A stretch of 64,000 nucleotides of DNA, from positions 2,232,001-2,296,000 of the forward strand of contig NC_092403.1 of NCBI RefSeq assembly GCF_009017415.1, written 5' to 3'. This stretch comes from Aspergillus flavus (lineage: Eukaryota > Ascomycota > Eurotiomycetes > Eurotiales > Aspergillaceae). The position numbers and the translations under genes were made by a program. Shown piece by piece: positions 35,629-46,141 of the stretch (positions are counted from its first letter, which is position 1; each line of letters opens with the position of its first letter). The notes beneath the pieces were generated by a model that worked only from the letters and a program-made list of their open reading frames with translations, was not told where the DNA came from and made no database searches.

Positions 35629-36480
35629 ATGTCGCAGCGCTCAAATGGCCCGTACCGACTCATCTATTGGCCCACGATACCCGGTCGTGGAGAATTCATC
35701 CGATTGGCCTTGGAGGAAGCAGGAGCCGACTATACCGACACAGCACATGAAGAGAATGGGGTGAAAACCGTACTATCACTCATCGATCAGAACTTTGTGG
35801 GCGATCAGTCTGGCCTTCCACCGTTCGCGCCGCCCATTCTCGAGCATGGCGATCTGCGCATCAGCCAGACACCCAATATTCTGCTCTACCTGGCCCCGCG
35901 GCTCGGTCTGGCGCCGGATGGGGACGCCATCTATCATGTCAACTCGCTCGCTCTCACAGCCCTAGATGGACTGAGTAATGAGCCCCATGACACTCATCAT
36001 CCCATTGCCGTGGAACTCTACTATGAGGATCAGCTGGAGGAGAGCAAGCGGAGATCGGAGTCCTACCGGAAGAACCGTCTGCCGAAGTTCCTATCTTACT
36101 TCGAGCGGGTGCTGAAGCCCCAGGCGGCGCAGGGTCGTCCGTGGCTGTATGGCGAAACGTTGACATATGCGGATCTTGTTCTTTTCCAGGTACGTCGTGA
36201 TCCATCTCCGGGAATTGCTAGTTGAAGCGTACCCATTGAATCAGCTTATTTGGCAGGGGAAATCACTAACCGCATACTACAGGGTATCGATGGTCTCAAG
36301 TTTGCGTTTCCTCGAGCGCTTAGCAGACTGGAAAAGTCGGGTGAATATTCGAATGTGTTCAAGCTCTACGAAACTGTAAAGAACCGGCCTCGCATCAAGG
36401 AGTATCTTGCCAGTGACAGGAGACTGGAATACTCACAGGGTATCTACCGACACTATCCGGAACTGGATGATGCTGAGTAG
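35629..36480 (+). CDS. Glutathione S-transferase
   Basis: Conjugates glutathione to electrophiles in the cytosol. Exons 35629-36189 and 36283-36480 give about 252 residues. The N-terminal thioredoxin-like domain has YRLIYWPTIPGRGEFIRLAL, with a tyrosine early in the sequence as in sigma/pi/mu-like classes, and the glutathione-binding SQTPNILLYLA (QT/S motif). The C-terminal helical domain includes LTYADLVLFQ and the NRPRIKEYL segment. The 93-base intron falls just after LVLFQ. It follows the P450 and cyanamide-hydratase-like genes in the same direction, so a shared role in xenobiotic handling is plausible. Confidence 0.92.
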
Positions 36481-39400
36481 CTTCGGACTCTATACCTACT
36501 ATTTCCTTGAGACAAGGGAATTTTGATGGCGGGTTCATAAACCAAAGTTGAGTCAAGAATGACGAATATTAGCATAGAACTCCACAATACGCCGCATGCC
36601 TGTATGTACTGGTGCAATATAGTTTTATGTCTCTAGTCAAGACGATTTCGCGGCCGTAACTACGACTTTAGGAGATAGCAAACAAATTATTGGTTTTTCA
36701 ATGAGATGGAAATAGAAATATCGTGAAAGTGCCCTATGTGAAGATAGATGACTTGAGTGTAGTATAGTCAAGGCCTTCTTTCTCACGCCCCAAGCGCCAG
36801 CCACAACTAGAAGTGTCCTTGACTAACAACGAGACGTTTAACCACTACATATCGGAATCCCTCTACACCACCAGATAGGATTGACAGGAACAAGGAATAT
36901 GTCCTCAAAAGCAGTTACGTTTCATAACAGGGTATTGCTGTCGTATTATACCCCATAAACCCTTACCTCGGACATGGGGTATGTGCAAAGTGAATGGATT
37001 GACTTAGGGCTGAGAGAGACCACCCTTGTACGGCGGACTACAACTGCAAGTCGGTCCAATGTCATATAGCTTTTTCTTTCAAACACGGTTGGCATATCTC
37101 AAAATGATAGTCATACTACCACTCACTTTCATGCTCATATACAACCGTATATCAGGTATTGGATTTTCGGAGGTTAGAAGTGTTGGAGTCCATCGGCAGA
37201 CGACGCGATCATCGGGTATCGGGATGTGGACTCGGAATGTGGACTCGAAACAGTGTGACTTGGACCCATTTTACACTACTTACAATTACTCCATAAATGG
37301 AAAATCTCTATTAGGGTTACGTACTGTGTTATGGTAGTATCATTACCTGAAACCACTAGGTATTTTCATATTATGTCCAAGTGAGGAAAGGATAGGCTGA
37401 CTCGCTACGGCCTCGCTTACTCTGGAGTACTACTAGGTCCGGAGGTGGGGTTCTCCGAGTTCGTTCCCCTTTATTTGCTTATAATTGCTTGTACTTGATT
37501 AGCAGATATCAGAAGGAATCTGATTGTCTGGAATGACCCACCGCGGGACGTAGTTTAGTTACTTTTCTTTGTCTCGAGGCGCATCCGTTGTTTATGCTCT
37601 GAGTCTAAACCGAATTATTAGTACTAGCTATTTTCATCATTCCGGGTTGTGGGAGAAGTATCTTGCGATCAATGAATGATTAGAGTAAGGTAAAAAAGAT
37701 AGTGACAGTAAATAGCAGAAGTAAAGCCAGACCATAGCATTCTAGTACATTTGCAAGGCACCTAATTTAGGGTTCAAGGTATTCGGACCAACCGCAACCT
37801 CATCCTCAGCGCCAATCCAATGACAGAAGGTATTGCCATTGAAAGTGTATGGAACGGCAGCTTTCATGCCAAGATATAAGAGCATAATATCTGTCCGTTC
37901 CTTCTGAACAGAATCACAAAGTGTGGATTTATCTAATGTCCAAGTAGCAAACGCTTGAAAACAAAGTATTGGCTCGGAGATGCACCCAAAGCAACCTCAT
38001 AAGTACTACGTGGTTCCCCGCGCATTCAAGAGACCTTCCAGAGCATATGGTGGGGATCTGCAGACTTTGCCTGAATCCCATTTTCATGATAATCATCTGC
38101 GACTGTGGCCACACGAGCCCAGTATTTTCTGCTTCTATCTAAGGCATTTTCCGCCTGTTTTATGCCTCGCTGGAGCTTGTCGGTGTCGGCGAGGATCTAG
38201 CGGCCTCTCAGCACCGAAGCCTTCCTTTGACAAGGGCCAAGGCTTAACAATATATATAAAGAGAAGAATTATACTGAGTACAAGTACTCATAGGTTCGTA
38301 AATAATGCAACATTTACTCACCAATTTCAACTATAATGGGGACAGACTATCCCAAGCCCACTAACCTTAATCCTCCACTTCCACGGATCCTTTTATCTGC
38401 ATTATTCGACAGCAAGCCACCACCTTGTGTCATACTTCTTGTTGAATTAATTGGATCGATACAAATAATTCCAGTCACCTTTGCTGTGTTTAGAAATGGT
38501 CAGGTAAACCTGGAAGCTCAAAGTTTTGCAGAAGGTCGATTGGTAGTCGTATGGATTCTATATACGTTGAGTCACGTGAGCGCCCCAGTTTATATAAGCC
38601 AGGCAAGGAATGGAAAAACCCTACCCCCGAGCGGTCACATTGAGCCACCATAGACATTTTATGTTTTATGTTTTGTTTAAAACCTTTCATTTCGGGATTT
38701 TTTAGAGTAATCTTTGAATGTATTTAAAAACTCATTTCCTTCGGCAATGATGATTTTTCAGCGTACGGTAGTGGTATTTATAGCTCTTTACTGCAGACGC
38801 TCTCATTATATTATAGTTAGGTAACGAGGTCACGGAGAGGATTCCTGGGACCCGTTGAGCTACTATATATACCGCGCCTGGGGATGTTAAACTGTTCGGG
38901 GCCTGACATAGTAGGCCTTTTTGACCTTGGTGGTTGATAGAACGATCACTTGGGGAGTTAATCTATTACATGGGCGACAATTCCATGGCATTTGTATATC
39001 GACAGATACCAGATATATATTTCGAGGTAAGTTGCTAGGCAGGAATCTTAATTCTGCGACCAATCCATTTACCCCCGTGTACAATAGAAAGCTGCCCAAG
39101 TTGCTAATGATATAGAAGCTCTCGCGGGTCTCATCCTATCAATATCGATCTTCAAGACTTTCTACGGAAACTTGCTGGGACAATGCCAAGAAAAGGAGAG
39201 GCGCGATTCCCACGGAAAATGAGAACATAAACTCAAAATATGAGATGCTTCCAAACCAAGCAGGGTGATCGATATCCGTGCGAAAGCTAAAGCACACCCT
39301 GGTCAAGAAGTTTCAAGCATAAGAACCGTTGGGAATACACCAGGTGTACGGAGAAGACCGTACCCTAAACGAAAATAACACGTTGAATACCGAGGCGATA

Positions 39401-39533
39401 CACAATCCAGGTACCGACGCCCCACCTCGCGATTATAAGAATTGCCCCTCTTTTCCTCGCGTCCAACTTCCTTGCCTCTTTCTTCTTCCCCTCATTCTCT
39501 CTTTATTGATTATCCGATTACAGCATTCTCAAA
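36481..39533. other. 3-kb intergenic region
   Basis: No supported protein gene. Around 37223-37250 the 11-mer ATGTGGACTCG appears twice in tandem with a 2-base gap. Near 38570-38600 a palindromic CACGTG box is followed by TATATAAG, which looks like a core promoter, but no credible coding sequence starts within the next 300 bases. The frame at 38336-38653 (105 codons, one hydrophobic stretch) has no family resemblance and I leave it out. Confidence 0.45.
39441..39512 (+). promoter_or_regulatory. Pyrimidine-rich tract upstream of the FKBP gene
   Basis: A nearly continuous C/T run (rich in CTTTTCC, CTTCTTCCCC and CTCTCTTT) ends about 25 bases before the ATG at 39534. Such CT tracts mark transcription starts of strongly expressed housekeeping genes in filamentous fungi. 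Confidence 0.6.
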
Positions 39534-40191
39534 ATGGGTGTCACTAAGACGCTTATCGCAGCCGGTGACGGTGTCAACTTCCCCAAGAAGAATGAAACTG
39601 TCGCCATGCACTATAGGGGATATCTGTACGACCCTAGCCAGCCTGATAACAAGGGAAAACAGTATGTTGGATTTCAATTTTGAAGGGACAATAACTAATC
39701 AGCGCAACAGGTTTGATAACTCCTATGACCGGGGTCAGCCCTTGAAGGTGGCTATTGGCACAGGACGTGTTATTAAAGGTTTGTGTGCCGTTCCTCTTTG
39801 GATACTATACAGCCATTAAATCTATTTGGGTAGGTTGGGATGAGGGGGTCCCTCAGATGAGCCTGGGAGAGAAGGCCCTGTTGACCATCACTCCGTAAGT
39901 CACTATCGGTCTATGATGTCATGCATTCTCTTATCGAAGCTTGCTTACTAACCATCGACACAGAGACTACGGTTATGGAGCACAGTATGTATACGGTACA
40001 TTGTCCCTCTTATGTGTGGATATACTAACAAAAACAGGGGGTTCCCCAATTTGATCCCCGCCAACTCTACCCTCCTCTTGTGAGTGTCTCATCTATCCCG
40101 ATGCTCACGTTCCAGGGAAGTGACGCTGACTTTAATCAACAGCGAGGTCCAGCTCGTGGCTATCAACAACAAGGAGATGCCAAAGCCCTAA
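39534..40191 (+). CDS. fkbp12: FKBP-type peptidyl-prolyl cis-trans isomerase (FKBP12)
   Basis: Small cytosolic prolyl isomerase and receptor for FK506 and rapamycin, binding calcineurin or TOR in the drug complex. Six short exons fit: 39534-39661, 39711-39778, 39834-39894, 39964-39984, 40038-40079 and 40143-40191, giving 122 residues. Every junction restores a family signature: VAMHYRGYL, FDNSYDRGQPL, IGTGRVIKGWDEG, MSLGEKALLTITPDYGYG, GFPNLIPANSTLLFEVQL. The drug-pocket tyrosine, the phenylalanine-aspartate pair in FDNS and the tryptophan in GWDEG are all present. Exon 4 is only 21 bases. The high intron density contrasts with neighbouring genes. It is probably an essential or highly expressed housekeeping copy. 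Confidence 0.94.
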
Positions 40192-40753
40192 TCGAATGCC
40201 TAACCTCACCAAAGACCTAGACATATAAGGCAATTGAAAATGATATATCATTGTTTTCTCGTAGTCGAGGGTTGCAGGGTAGGATGGAAAGACAAGCGAG
40301 ATCAAATATCAAGCTATTGTATGAAAATCAGCTTTCCAGAGGAGCTTCATTGAACAAAAACAGTAGATCTCCGAATAGCAACGCTCCACCGAGATCCCTC
40401 CCTGGCTCAGGCGAAGCAAAATGAAATAGTTACAAGTCAGGGCATCAAACTGGCAGTCTTTCTCTGTTGCACGCTTTCCATTCGTAGCGTTTGCTGCTTT
40501 ATTTGCTTAGGTTCCCGACCGAGTCATCCTGAAGCAGCCAACAGCTTAGCGTGGCTCTTACAGTTTGTTCGCCCAGTGGTCAACAACCGGCTGTTAACCC
40601 AAATAACTGCCATTTCGCGGAACCTCTTAGTCATTTGCACCCAGCTACTTAAATGAACTCCCCCATTCTTGACACCAACTTACTCGCAAGCAGTCTCGTT
40701 CTGACCACTGTTTGGGGCCATTGACCTAAGCTCGAGTTCATCCACTACACTAG
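40192..40753. other. Spacer downstream of FKBP
   Basis: About 560 bases. No gene on either strand. The 5' half of the short-chain dehydrogenase whose relic follows is not recognisable here. Confidence 0.5.
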
Positions 40754-41130
40754 CTAGCTCGCGCTGCCCATTACTTACCCGCCCCAGCTTACAAGTTTTC
40801 AAAAGCAGGCATGAACTCTCTTACCGTGCAGTACGCTCTCGATCATGAAAAGAAGGGATTTTCTTTCATTACCCTCTGTCCAGGTGTATGTACCATTTAG
40901 ACTTCTGTTTTTCATTGTTGCATACTGAAATTGTTGTTCAGTAGATGAAAACCGATTTGGTCGGGGGCGACATGGCAGATTTGACCCCGGAGGAGGCCGC
41001 TAGGGCTTCTTTGGATATCATCCTTAAACCAGGACAGGAGTACAATGGGTAAATCCCAAAGGTCCTGGTCAAGGTTTGGGAGAAGGCTGAGGGAAATAAT
41101 CAATATGATGGGACTAATGTTCCCTGGTAA
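40754..41130 (+). pseudogene. Relic of a short-chain dehydrogenase/reductase (CsgA-like), 3' half only
   Basis: The fragment starts just before the catalytic YxxxK motif (AYKFSKAGMNSLTVQYAL) and runs through FSFITLCPG, an intron at about 40886-40941 with good GTATGT and TTCAG ends, MKTDLVGGDMADLTPEE, LDIILKPGQEYNG and IPKVLVKVWEKAEG to a terminal QYDGTNVPW and TAA at 41128-41130. Two in-frame nonsense codons interrupt it: TAG at 40942-40944, where relatives have tryptophan after CPG, and TAA at 41050-41052, where relatives have glutamine. Both fit single G-to-A or C-to-T transitions. The Rossmann N-terminal half with the NAD-binding glycines is missing. The fragment is non-functional. Confidence 0.8.
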
Positions 41131-42616
41131 TTGGTCGTGGGGTCCGGGATCAATGGAACGATGGTCGACAAGTGTGGGCAGTCCATGCTTATGTCCATTA
41201 TGCCAATGGGCTCGAGCCCACCGAACAGATGTACGGCCACGAGGCATGGTGTTCGGAGAGACTTTGTGGTCTTAAAGCAAAATCCGATCCCTTCAACCGC
41301 TTCCGTTAGTATAACCCCATCGTTCAAGGGAATGTGACTTTGACGCCTTAGGTAGACTTCTGTTCGAGGCATGGTCAAGCCAGACGCGGAGGTGAAATAT
41401 ACAGATCAAATGGGGGTGATTGTGGATGAATAAGTCACAGGATGTGAGCTCAACCTGTATTGTAGGTTGCGATGGCTAGAATAGGTCCGCTTCTGGGTTT
41501 TCCTTTATCAATACTCAGTTGTGTGGCTGCCGTACATTTTAGCAAATGGACTCCATATGATCGTTATTCCCTTCTTCGAAAGTAGCCTCCTGTTCGAGCA
41601 GACACAGGTAGCTCGGGTGGCATGTTTTTTACCTTCGCCACTCGATCTCCGTAGGACCTGTGCCTGTTCACACCATCGAAAGTGGTCTAGAAAGCCGTCT
41701 TGCGCATATACCTTGTCTCGAGCCTCGTATCCTCATTTCGTGCCCCTGGTGCCGATAATATCTTTTTCAACAGCGAGTTGACACCCAGCACGCGGAATTC
41801 CGTGTTCAACTCTGCCAGTTTGTTTGTCGTAATAAGGGAGGGCACATGACTCCATAAAGTTGAATTTCTGATTTCGGTCAGAGCTCGCTGGTTGGACTTG
41901 CGGGAGTGCGTGCGATTGCCGCGCGGAAACTGAAGTAGCCTGATGAAAAGAAACAATCGCAATGCGGGATTTCTGTACAGATTCATTGATCGAGTATATT
42001 CCAGGTAAGGACTTCAATGAACTCAGTTGGTCTAATTCGGCTTTAGTCATGTGTAATTCCTTTCGGACCGAGGCGAGAGTCCGTATTTGTGTCTCCAGAG
42101 ACTTCTGGAGACATTTAAAACAGCATCTCTTCCAAGTTAGTATGCATATAAATCCGCAGAATTCACCGCAAAAAGTGCATGTCTTAGTACATAATGCCGT
42201 ATAAGGAGGTGACTCTCCACCAAATATTCAAAGCTGATTGGCCGTCACCTTACACTACTATATTGTTAACACAACACGTGATTAAAATAAATATACTTCC
42301 AAATTTAACAATCAGTCCATAAAGAGTACTTGTGCTAATACTAATATAGTATTAAAAAGGTGTTCAGCTTTTTAAGCAAGCAGATATCCCCCTCGCCAGT
42401 TGAAATACGCCGTGGATTAAAATGTTCCCTCTCCGAACAGAATCGTTTCAGCTAGAGGAAAAGCAGTATCGATGCGCTAAGAATAACGGCGTGACACCTT
42501 ATCTCCGAAAATAGCCGCTACTCCGATCCCGAAAGGAATCTTTCGGCCCGCAGACCCAACCAAGCTTAACCTGACCTACCAACCGTGGTACAAACCCGTC
42601 CAAATACCATTTAATC
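41131..42616. other. Intergenic, nothing recognised
   Basis: About 1.5 kb with overlapping short frames on both strands but no domain. 42240-42380 is A+T-rich. The final 150 bases are the likely promoter and 5' UTR of the desaturase gene. Confidence 0.5.
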
Positions 42617-44310
42617 ATGCAACGATCTACCAAGGACGTGATCCTCTCACGTAGACAGATCGAAGCCCTAATTGCAGAGGGGCAATCGATTATTATCGTG
42701 AACCAGAAGGTTCTTCGTGTGGATGCCTGGATTCCGTATCATCCTGGCGGACAGAAGGTTATCCAGCATGTTGTTGGGAAGGATGCGACGGATGAGTTCA
42801 CTATGTTAGTTTGAATTCGCTGTTCTAGTTGGATGCGAGTGAGCGTGTTGGCTCGATGCTGACGGGCTGTAGATTCCACTGTGAAGAGACACGACAGATG
42901 AGTGAGAGGTACCAAATTGGTCGGATTGAGGGAAGATGGGCGAATTTCGTGCCACCTATTCAAGGAGGAGTTTTTCGGTCGGAGGACGAAGAAGATGATG
43001 AATCGACTATCTTAGTCAAGGAACAGCAAGATAGTTCCTCGACAGGGCTCGAAGTTGCCGCTGTAGATTCAGGGATCCACAAACGAGGCAGTCAGCCTGA
43101 ACCAAGGGAGGATATGGCCACTCAAGACGAGATGGCCTTCCTCGACACGGAGACCAAAGAGGAAATCAAACTCACCTTATCCAAGTACCCAGCTCTGGAT
43201 GATGCAACCCAGGACGAAATCATCGCCAAATACCGACTCCTGCACAAGCAAATTCACGCTGAAGGCCTTTACACATGCAACTACACAGCCTACGCCTGGG
43301 AATTCGCCCGCTGCTCCCTCCTGTTCAGTATCATGCTTTTCTTCCTCCACATAGGCTGGTACAACACGAGCGCTCTCTTCCTAGCCTGGTTCTGGTCCCA
43401 AATGGTATTCGCCGCCCACGACGCCGGGCATATCGGAATCACCCAGAACTTCACGATCGACAGTCTGATTGGGATGACGATCGCCGCACCCATCGGTGGC
43501 CTCTCCCTAGGGTGGTGGAAACGCAGCCACAACGTCCACCACATCGTAACCAACGCGCCCGAACACGACCCCGACAATCAACACCTCCCTTTCCTGGCCG
43601 TCAACCACCGCTTCCTCGGCAACATCTTCTCCACCTACCACGAACGACTCCTGGCATATGACAAGTTCGCCAAAGCCCTCGTCCCCTACCAAGCCTACTT
43701 GTACTACATCATCCTCCTCTTCGGCCGCTTCAACCTCTACGTTCAATCCTGGCTCTTCCTCGCTAAAGGCCAAGGACCCCGCAAGGGTCCGGCAAAATGG
43801 CACCGCTGGTACGAGATCTGCGGAAATGTGATCTTCTGGCTCTGGTTCGGCTACGGCATCCTCTACAAATCTATCCCAACACCACTATCCCGCATCTCCT
43901 TCGTCTTAATCAGCCATATGGCTACAATGCCCCTCCACGTCCAATTCACCGTCTCCCACTTCGCAATGTCAACAACCGACCTCGGGCCTAACGAATCCTT
44001 CGCCCAGAAAATGCTCCGCACAACCATGGACGTCGACTGTCCGCCTTGGCTGGACTGGGTCCACGGCGGACTGCAGTTCCAGGCTATTCACCATTTGTAC
44101 CCACGCGTGCCGCGACATAACCTGCGCAGGGCGCAGGCGCTGGTTATGGAGTTTTGTCGGGATGTGGGGATTCCATACGCACTTTATGGTTTTGTGGGTG
44201 GGAATCGGAAGGTCTTGGGTGGGTTGGCGGAGGTGGCCAGACAGGCGGCTATTTTGGAGAAGTGTCGCAGGACGGTTGTTGAGAGGGGGGAGTTTGTTTG
44301 GGGGTTGTAG
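42617..44310 (+). CDS. Delta8-sphingolipid desaturase (cytochrome b5 fusion)
   Basis: Introduces the Delta8 double bond into the long-chain base of fungal glucosylceramides, in the endoplasmic reticulum. Exons 42617-42804 and 42873-44310 (68-base intron) give about 541 residues. The N-terminal cytochrome b5 domain has the haem motif HPGG and the second haem histidine in the FHCEETR segment formed across the splice. The desaturase part carries the three histidine boxes: HDAGH, HNVHH and the front-end type QAIHH (glutamine replacing the first histidine), with four hydrophobic segments between. Acidic insert EDEEDDE near residue 105. Third-codon positions are C-rich in the middle and turn G/T-rich after about 44130. 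It is directly followed in tandem by a sterol desaturase family gene. Confidence 0.94.
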
Positions 44311-44390
44311 ATTTTATGAGATATTCTTGTCTTTGGCTCTGGTTTGAGTGGTTGGTCTACTTTGATTTATTTTTTTGAATCACACCCCCC

Positions 44391-44438
44391 TTTTTTTATT
44401 TTTTATTTTTTTTATTTTTTCTCTCTTTTTTCTTTGTT
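44391..44438. repeat. T-rich low-complexity tract
   Basis: Nearly pure T interrupted by single A or C bases (TTTTTTTATT, TTTTATTTTT, CTCTCTTTTT) in the 3' flank of the sphingolipid desaturase gene. It may form part of the transcription terminator or be simple slippage sequence. Confidence 0.7.
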
Positions 44439-44786
44439 TACGTGAGATGTGGATATGCAGGCGGAAGTGTTGTTGGGAAACCCTGTCAGGTGATTCGCTC
44501 ACTGCACAACATCCTTGCTTATACTATCCTACTTCCGGGTATATCCTGAACTCCCGAGTCAGAATTCGGAATCTTAGGTCAGTAGTAGGCGGAAGAAAGA
44601 AGAACATACATAATGATGTCGAGGGTAGCAGATATACCTACCGATTATCAGCCTCAAACGTACTATATATTCACCGCATCACATGCATACCCTAGATATC
44701 CGAGAAGTTTTAATTTTCCTACTAATAAAACCTTATACCCGGAGTTTCAAAGGTCAAACATCGTACGACCCCGGAGTGGCGATTGT

Positions 44787-44910
44787 GTAGGTAAAGGGGT
44801 GTTTTGGTAGGTATTGCCCGTGTGGGTAATCCCCACGGTAGGTAATCTCCGCGGTAGAGAACATACTGTGTAGGTAAATCGCCAAACCCTAACAATGGCT
44901 CATGTAGGTA
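44787..44910 (+). repeat. Dispersed heptamer array GTAGGTA (six copies in 124 bases)
   Basis: GTAGGTA occurs exactly at 44787, 44807, 44838, 44870 and 44904, with a one-mismatch copy GTGGGTA at 44822. Copies are often followed by AAT/ATT and then C-runs. The spacing is irregular (15-34 bases), which favours a cluster of factor sites over a simple tandem repeat. The factor is unknown. Confidence 0.65.
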
Positions 44911-45028
44911 TTTCCCAACATAAGAAGGGCGATGGATCGCTTTATTGTTTCAATCCTTGACATTAAACTCTTTTTTTCTTTCTTACTTCCCTTGTATTAT
45001 ATTTGTGGCATTTTGTAATTACAACGCC

Positions 45029-46086
45029 ATGGATGTGCTTCTTGACATCCTCGACACATACGTGTTCGACAGATTCTATGCGGCGATTTTACCAGCGACG
45101 AATCCTGTTACGGCACCGGCGGGCACATACAATAAACATATTGGTCTCTACTATCCGCTACCACCGTCTCCGTATGCAGATAGCAGTACATGGAAACGAG
45201 ATGATATCGTGCGACAGACGATGTCCTTATTCCTAATCGGATGGTATGTATCTTACGCACGACTTCACAATTCCCACCATCAACAAACAAACCCATTCTA
45301 AATTCCCCAGGATTTTCGCAACGGCATTATACCTCATCGGCAGCACAATAATCTACCACACACTCTTCGACAAGCGCGTAATGCGCCACCCCCATTTCCT
45401 CCCTAACCAAATCCGCCAAGAAATCCGCCAAGGCATCACCTCCATCCCCGTAATCGCCGTACTCACGGCCCCGTTCTTCCTCGCCGAAGTACGCGGCTGG
45501 ACCAAGCTCTACGACTTCGCCGACGAGGCCCCCTTCCGCGCCTACAATTGGCTGCAGTATCCGCTGTTCGTGTGTTTCACGGATTGTGGCATTTACTGGA
45601 TTCATCGGGGATTGCATTACCCGCCGGTGTATCGGTGGTTGCATAAGCCGCATCATAAATGGATTATGCCGAGTCCGTTTGCGAGTTATGCTTTTCATCC
45701 GGTTGATGGGTGGTCGCAGAGTATTCCGTATCATGTTTATCCGTTGCTGTTTCCCCTGCAGAAGAGTGCGTATTTGGGGCTTTTTGTCTTTGTCACTATG
45801 TGGACGGTTTTTATTCGTGAGTTTTCTTTCCATTTCTTTTTCATTGTGTTGGGTTGTGGGGATTGGAGCAGTAAAGCTGATATTCGCAGATGATGCCGAG
45901 TATCTTTCACAATCTGTCGTTGTTAACGGTGCGGCGTGTCATACCATGCATCACCTGTACTTCAACTATAACTATGGTCAGTTCTTGACGTTCTGGGATC
46001 GGTTGAATGGGACATACCGCACGCCGAAGGAGGATGGATTCATACAAAACGAGAATCGCAAGGCTCAAGCTCTGAAGCAGGATTGA
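45029..46086 (+). CDS. erg3: C-5 sterol desaturase (ERG3 family)
   Basis: Membrane di-iron oxidoreductase acting late in ergosterol synthesis, adding the C-5 double bond in the endoplasmic reticulum. Exons 45029-45243, 45311-45816 and 45890-46086 give about 305 residues. Histidine clusters of the fatty-acid hydroxylase superfamily are complete: HRGLH, HKPHH with the following HPVDGW, and HTMHH near the C terminus. FTDCGIYWIHRG and YNYGQFLTFWDR match the ERG3 subfamily. The start is ATGG at 45029. Base use is C-rich at wobble positions until about 45560 and abruptly G/T-rich afterwards. Many moulds have two or three ERG3 paralogues; which copy this is cannot be told here. It is convergent with the following regulator gene, with 3' ends only about 55 bases apart. 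Confidence 0.92.
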
Positions 46087-46141
46087 ACGAAAGGGGCAGT
46101 AATGTATTTTTAGCATCTTAATCTAATAACCAAAGCGTGTA

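Larger units (their letters stand above)
44311..45028. promoter_or_regulatory. Spacer with T-run and GTAGGTA array upstream of the sterol desaturase gene
   Basis: The spacer holds the 3' end of the sphingolipid desaturase gene, a T-rich simple-sequence run at about 44391-44438, and a cluster of GTAGGTA heptamers at 44787-44910 that lies 120-240 bases before the next start codon. No protein gene is seen. Confidence 0.6.

Noticed and set aside
32220..36480. Secondary-metabolite biosynthetic cluster around the P450
   Set aside because: No polyketide synthase, peptide synthetase, terpene cyclase or prenyltransferase lies nearby.
38336..38653. Open frame of 105 codons with one hydrophobic stretch
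   Set aside because: No family resemblance, no splice partners and typical length for chance in non-coding DNA of this composition.
43290..43803. Long frames antisense to the sphingolipid desaturase, and similar ones at 45327-45833
   Set aside because: They mirror C-rich codon endings of the real genes and have no independent support.
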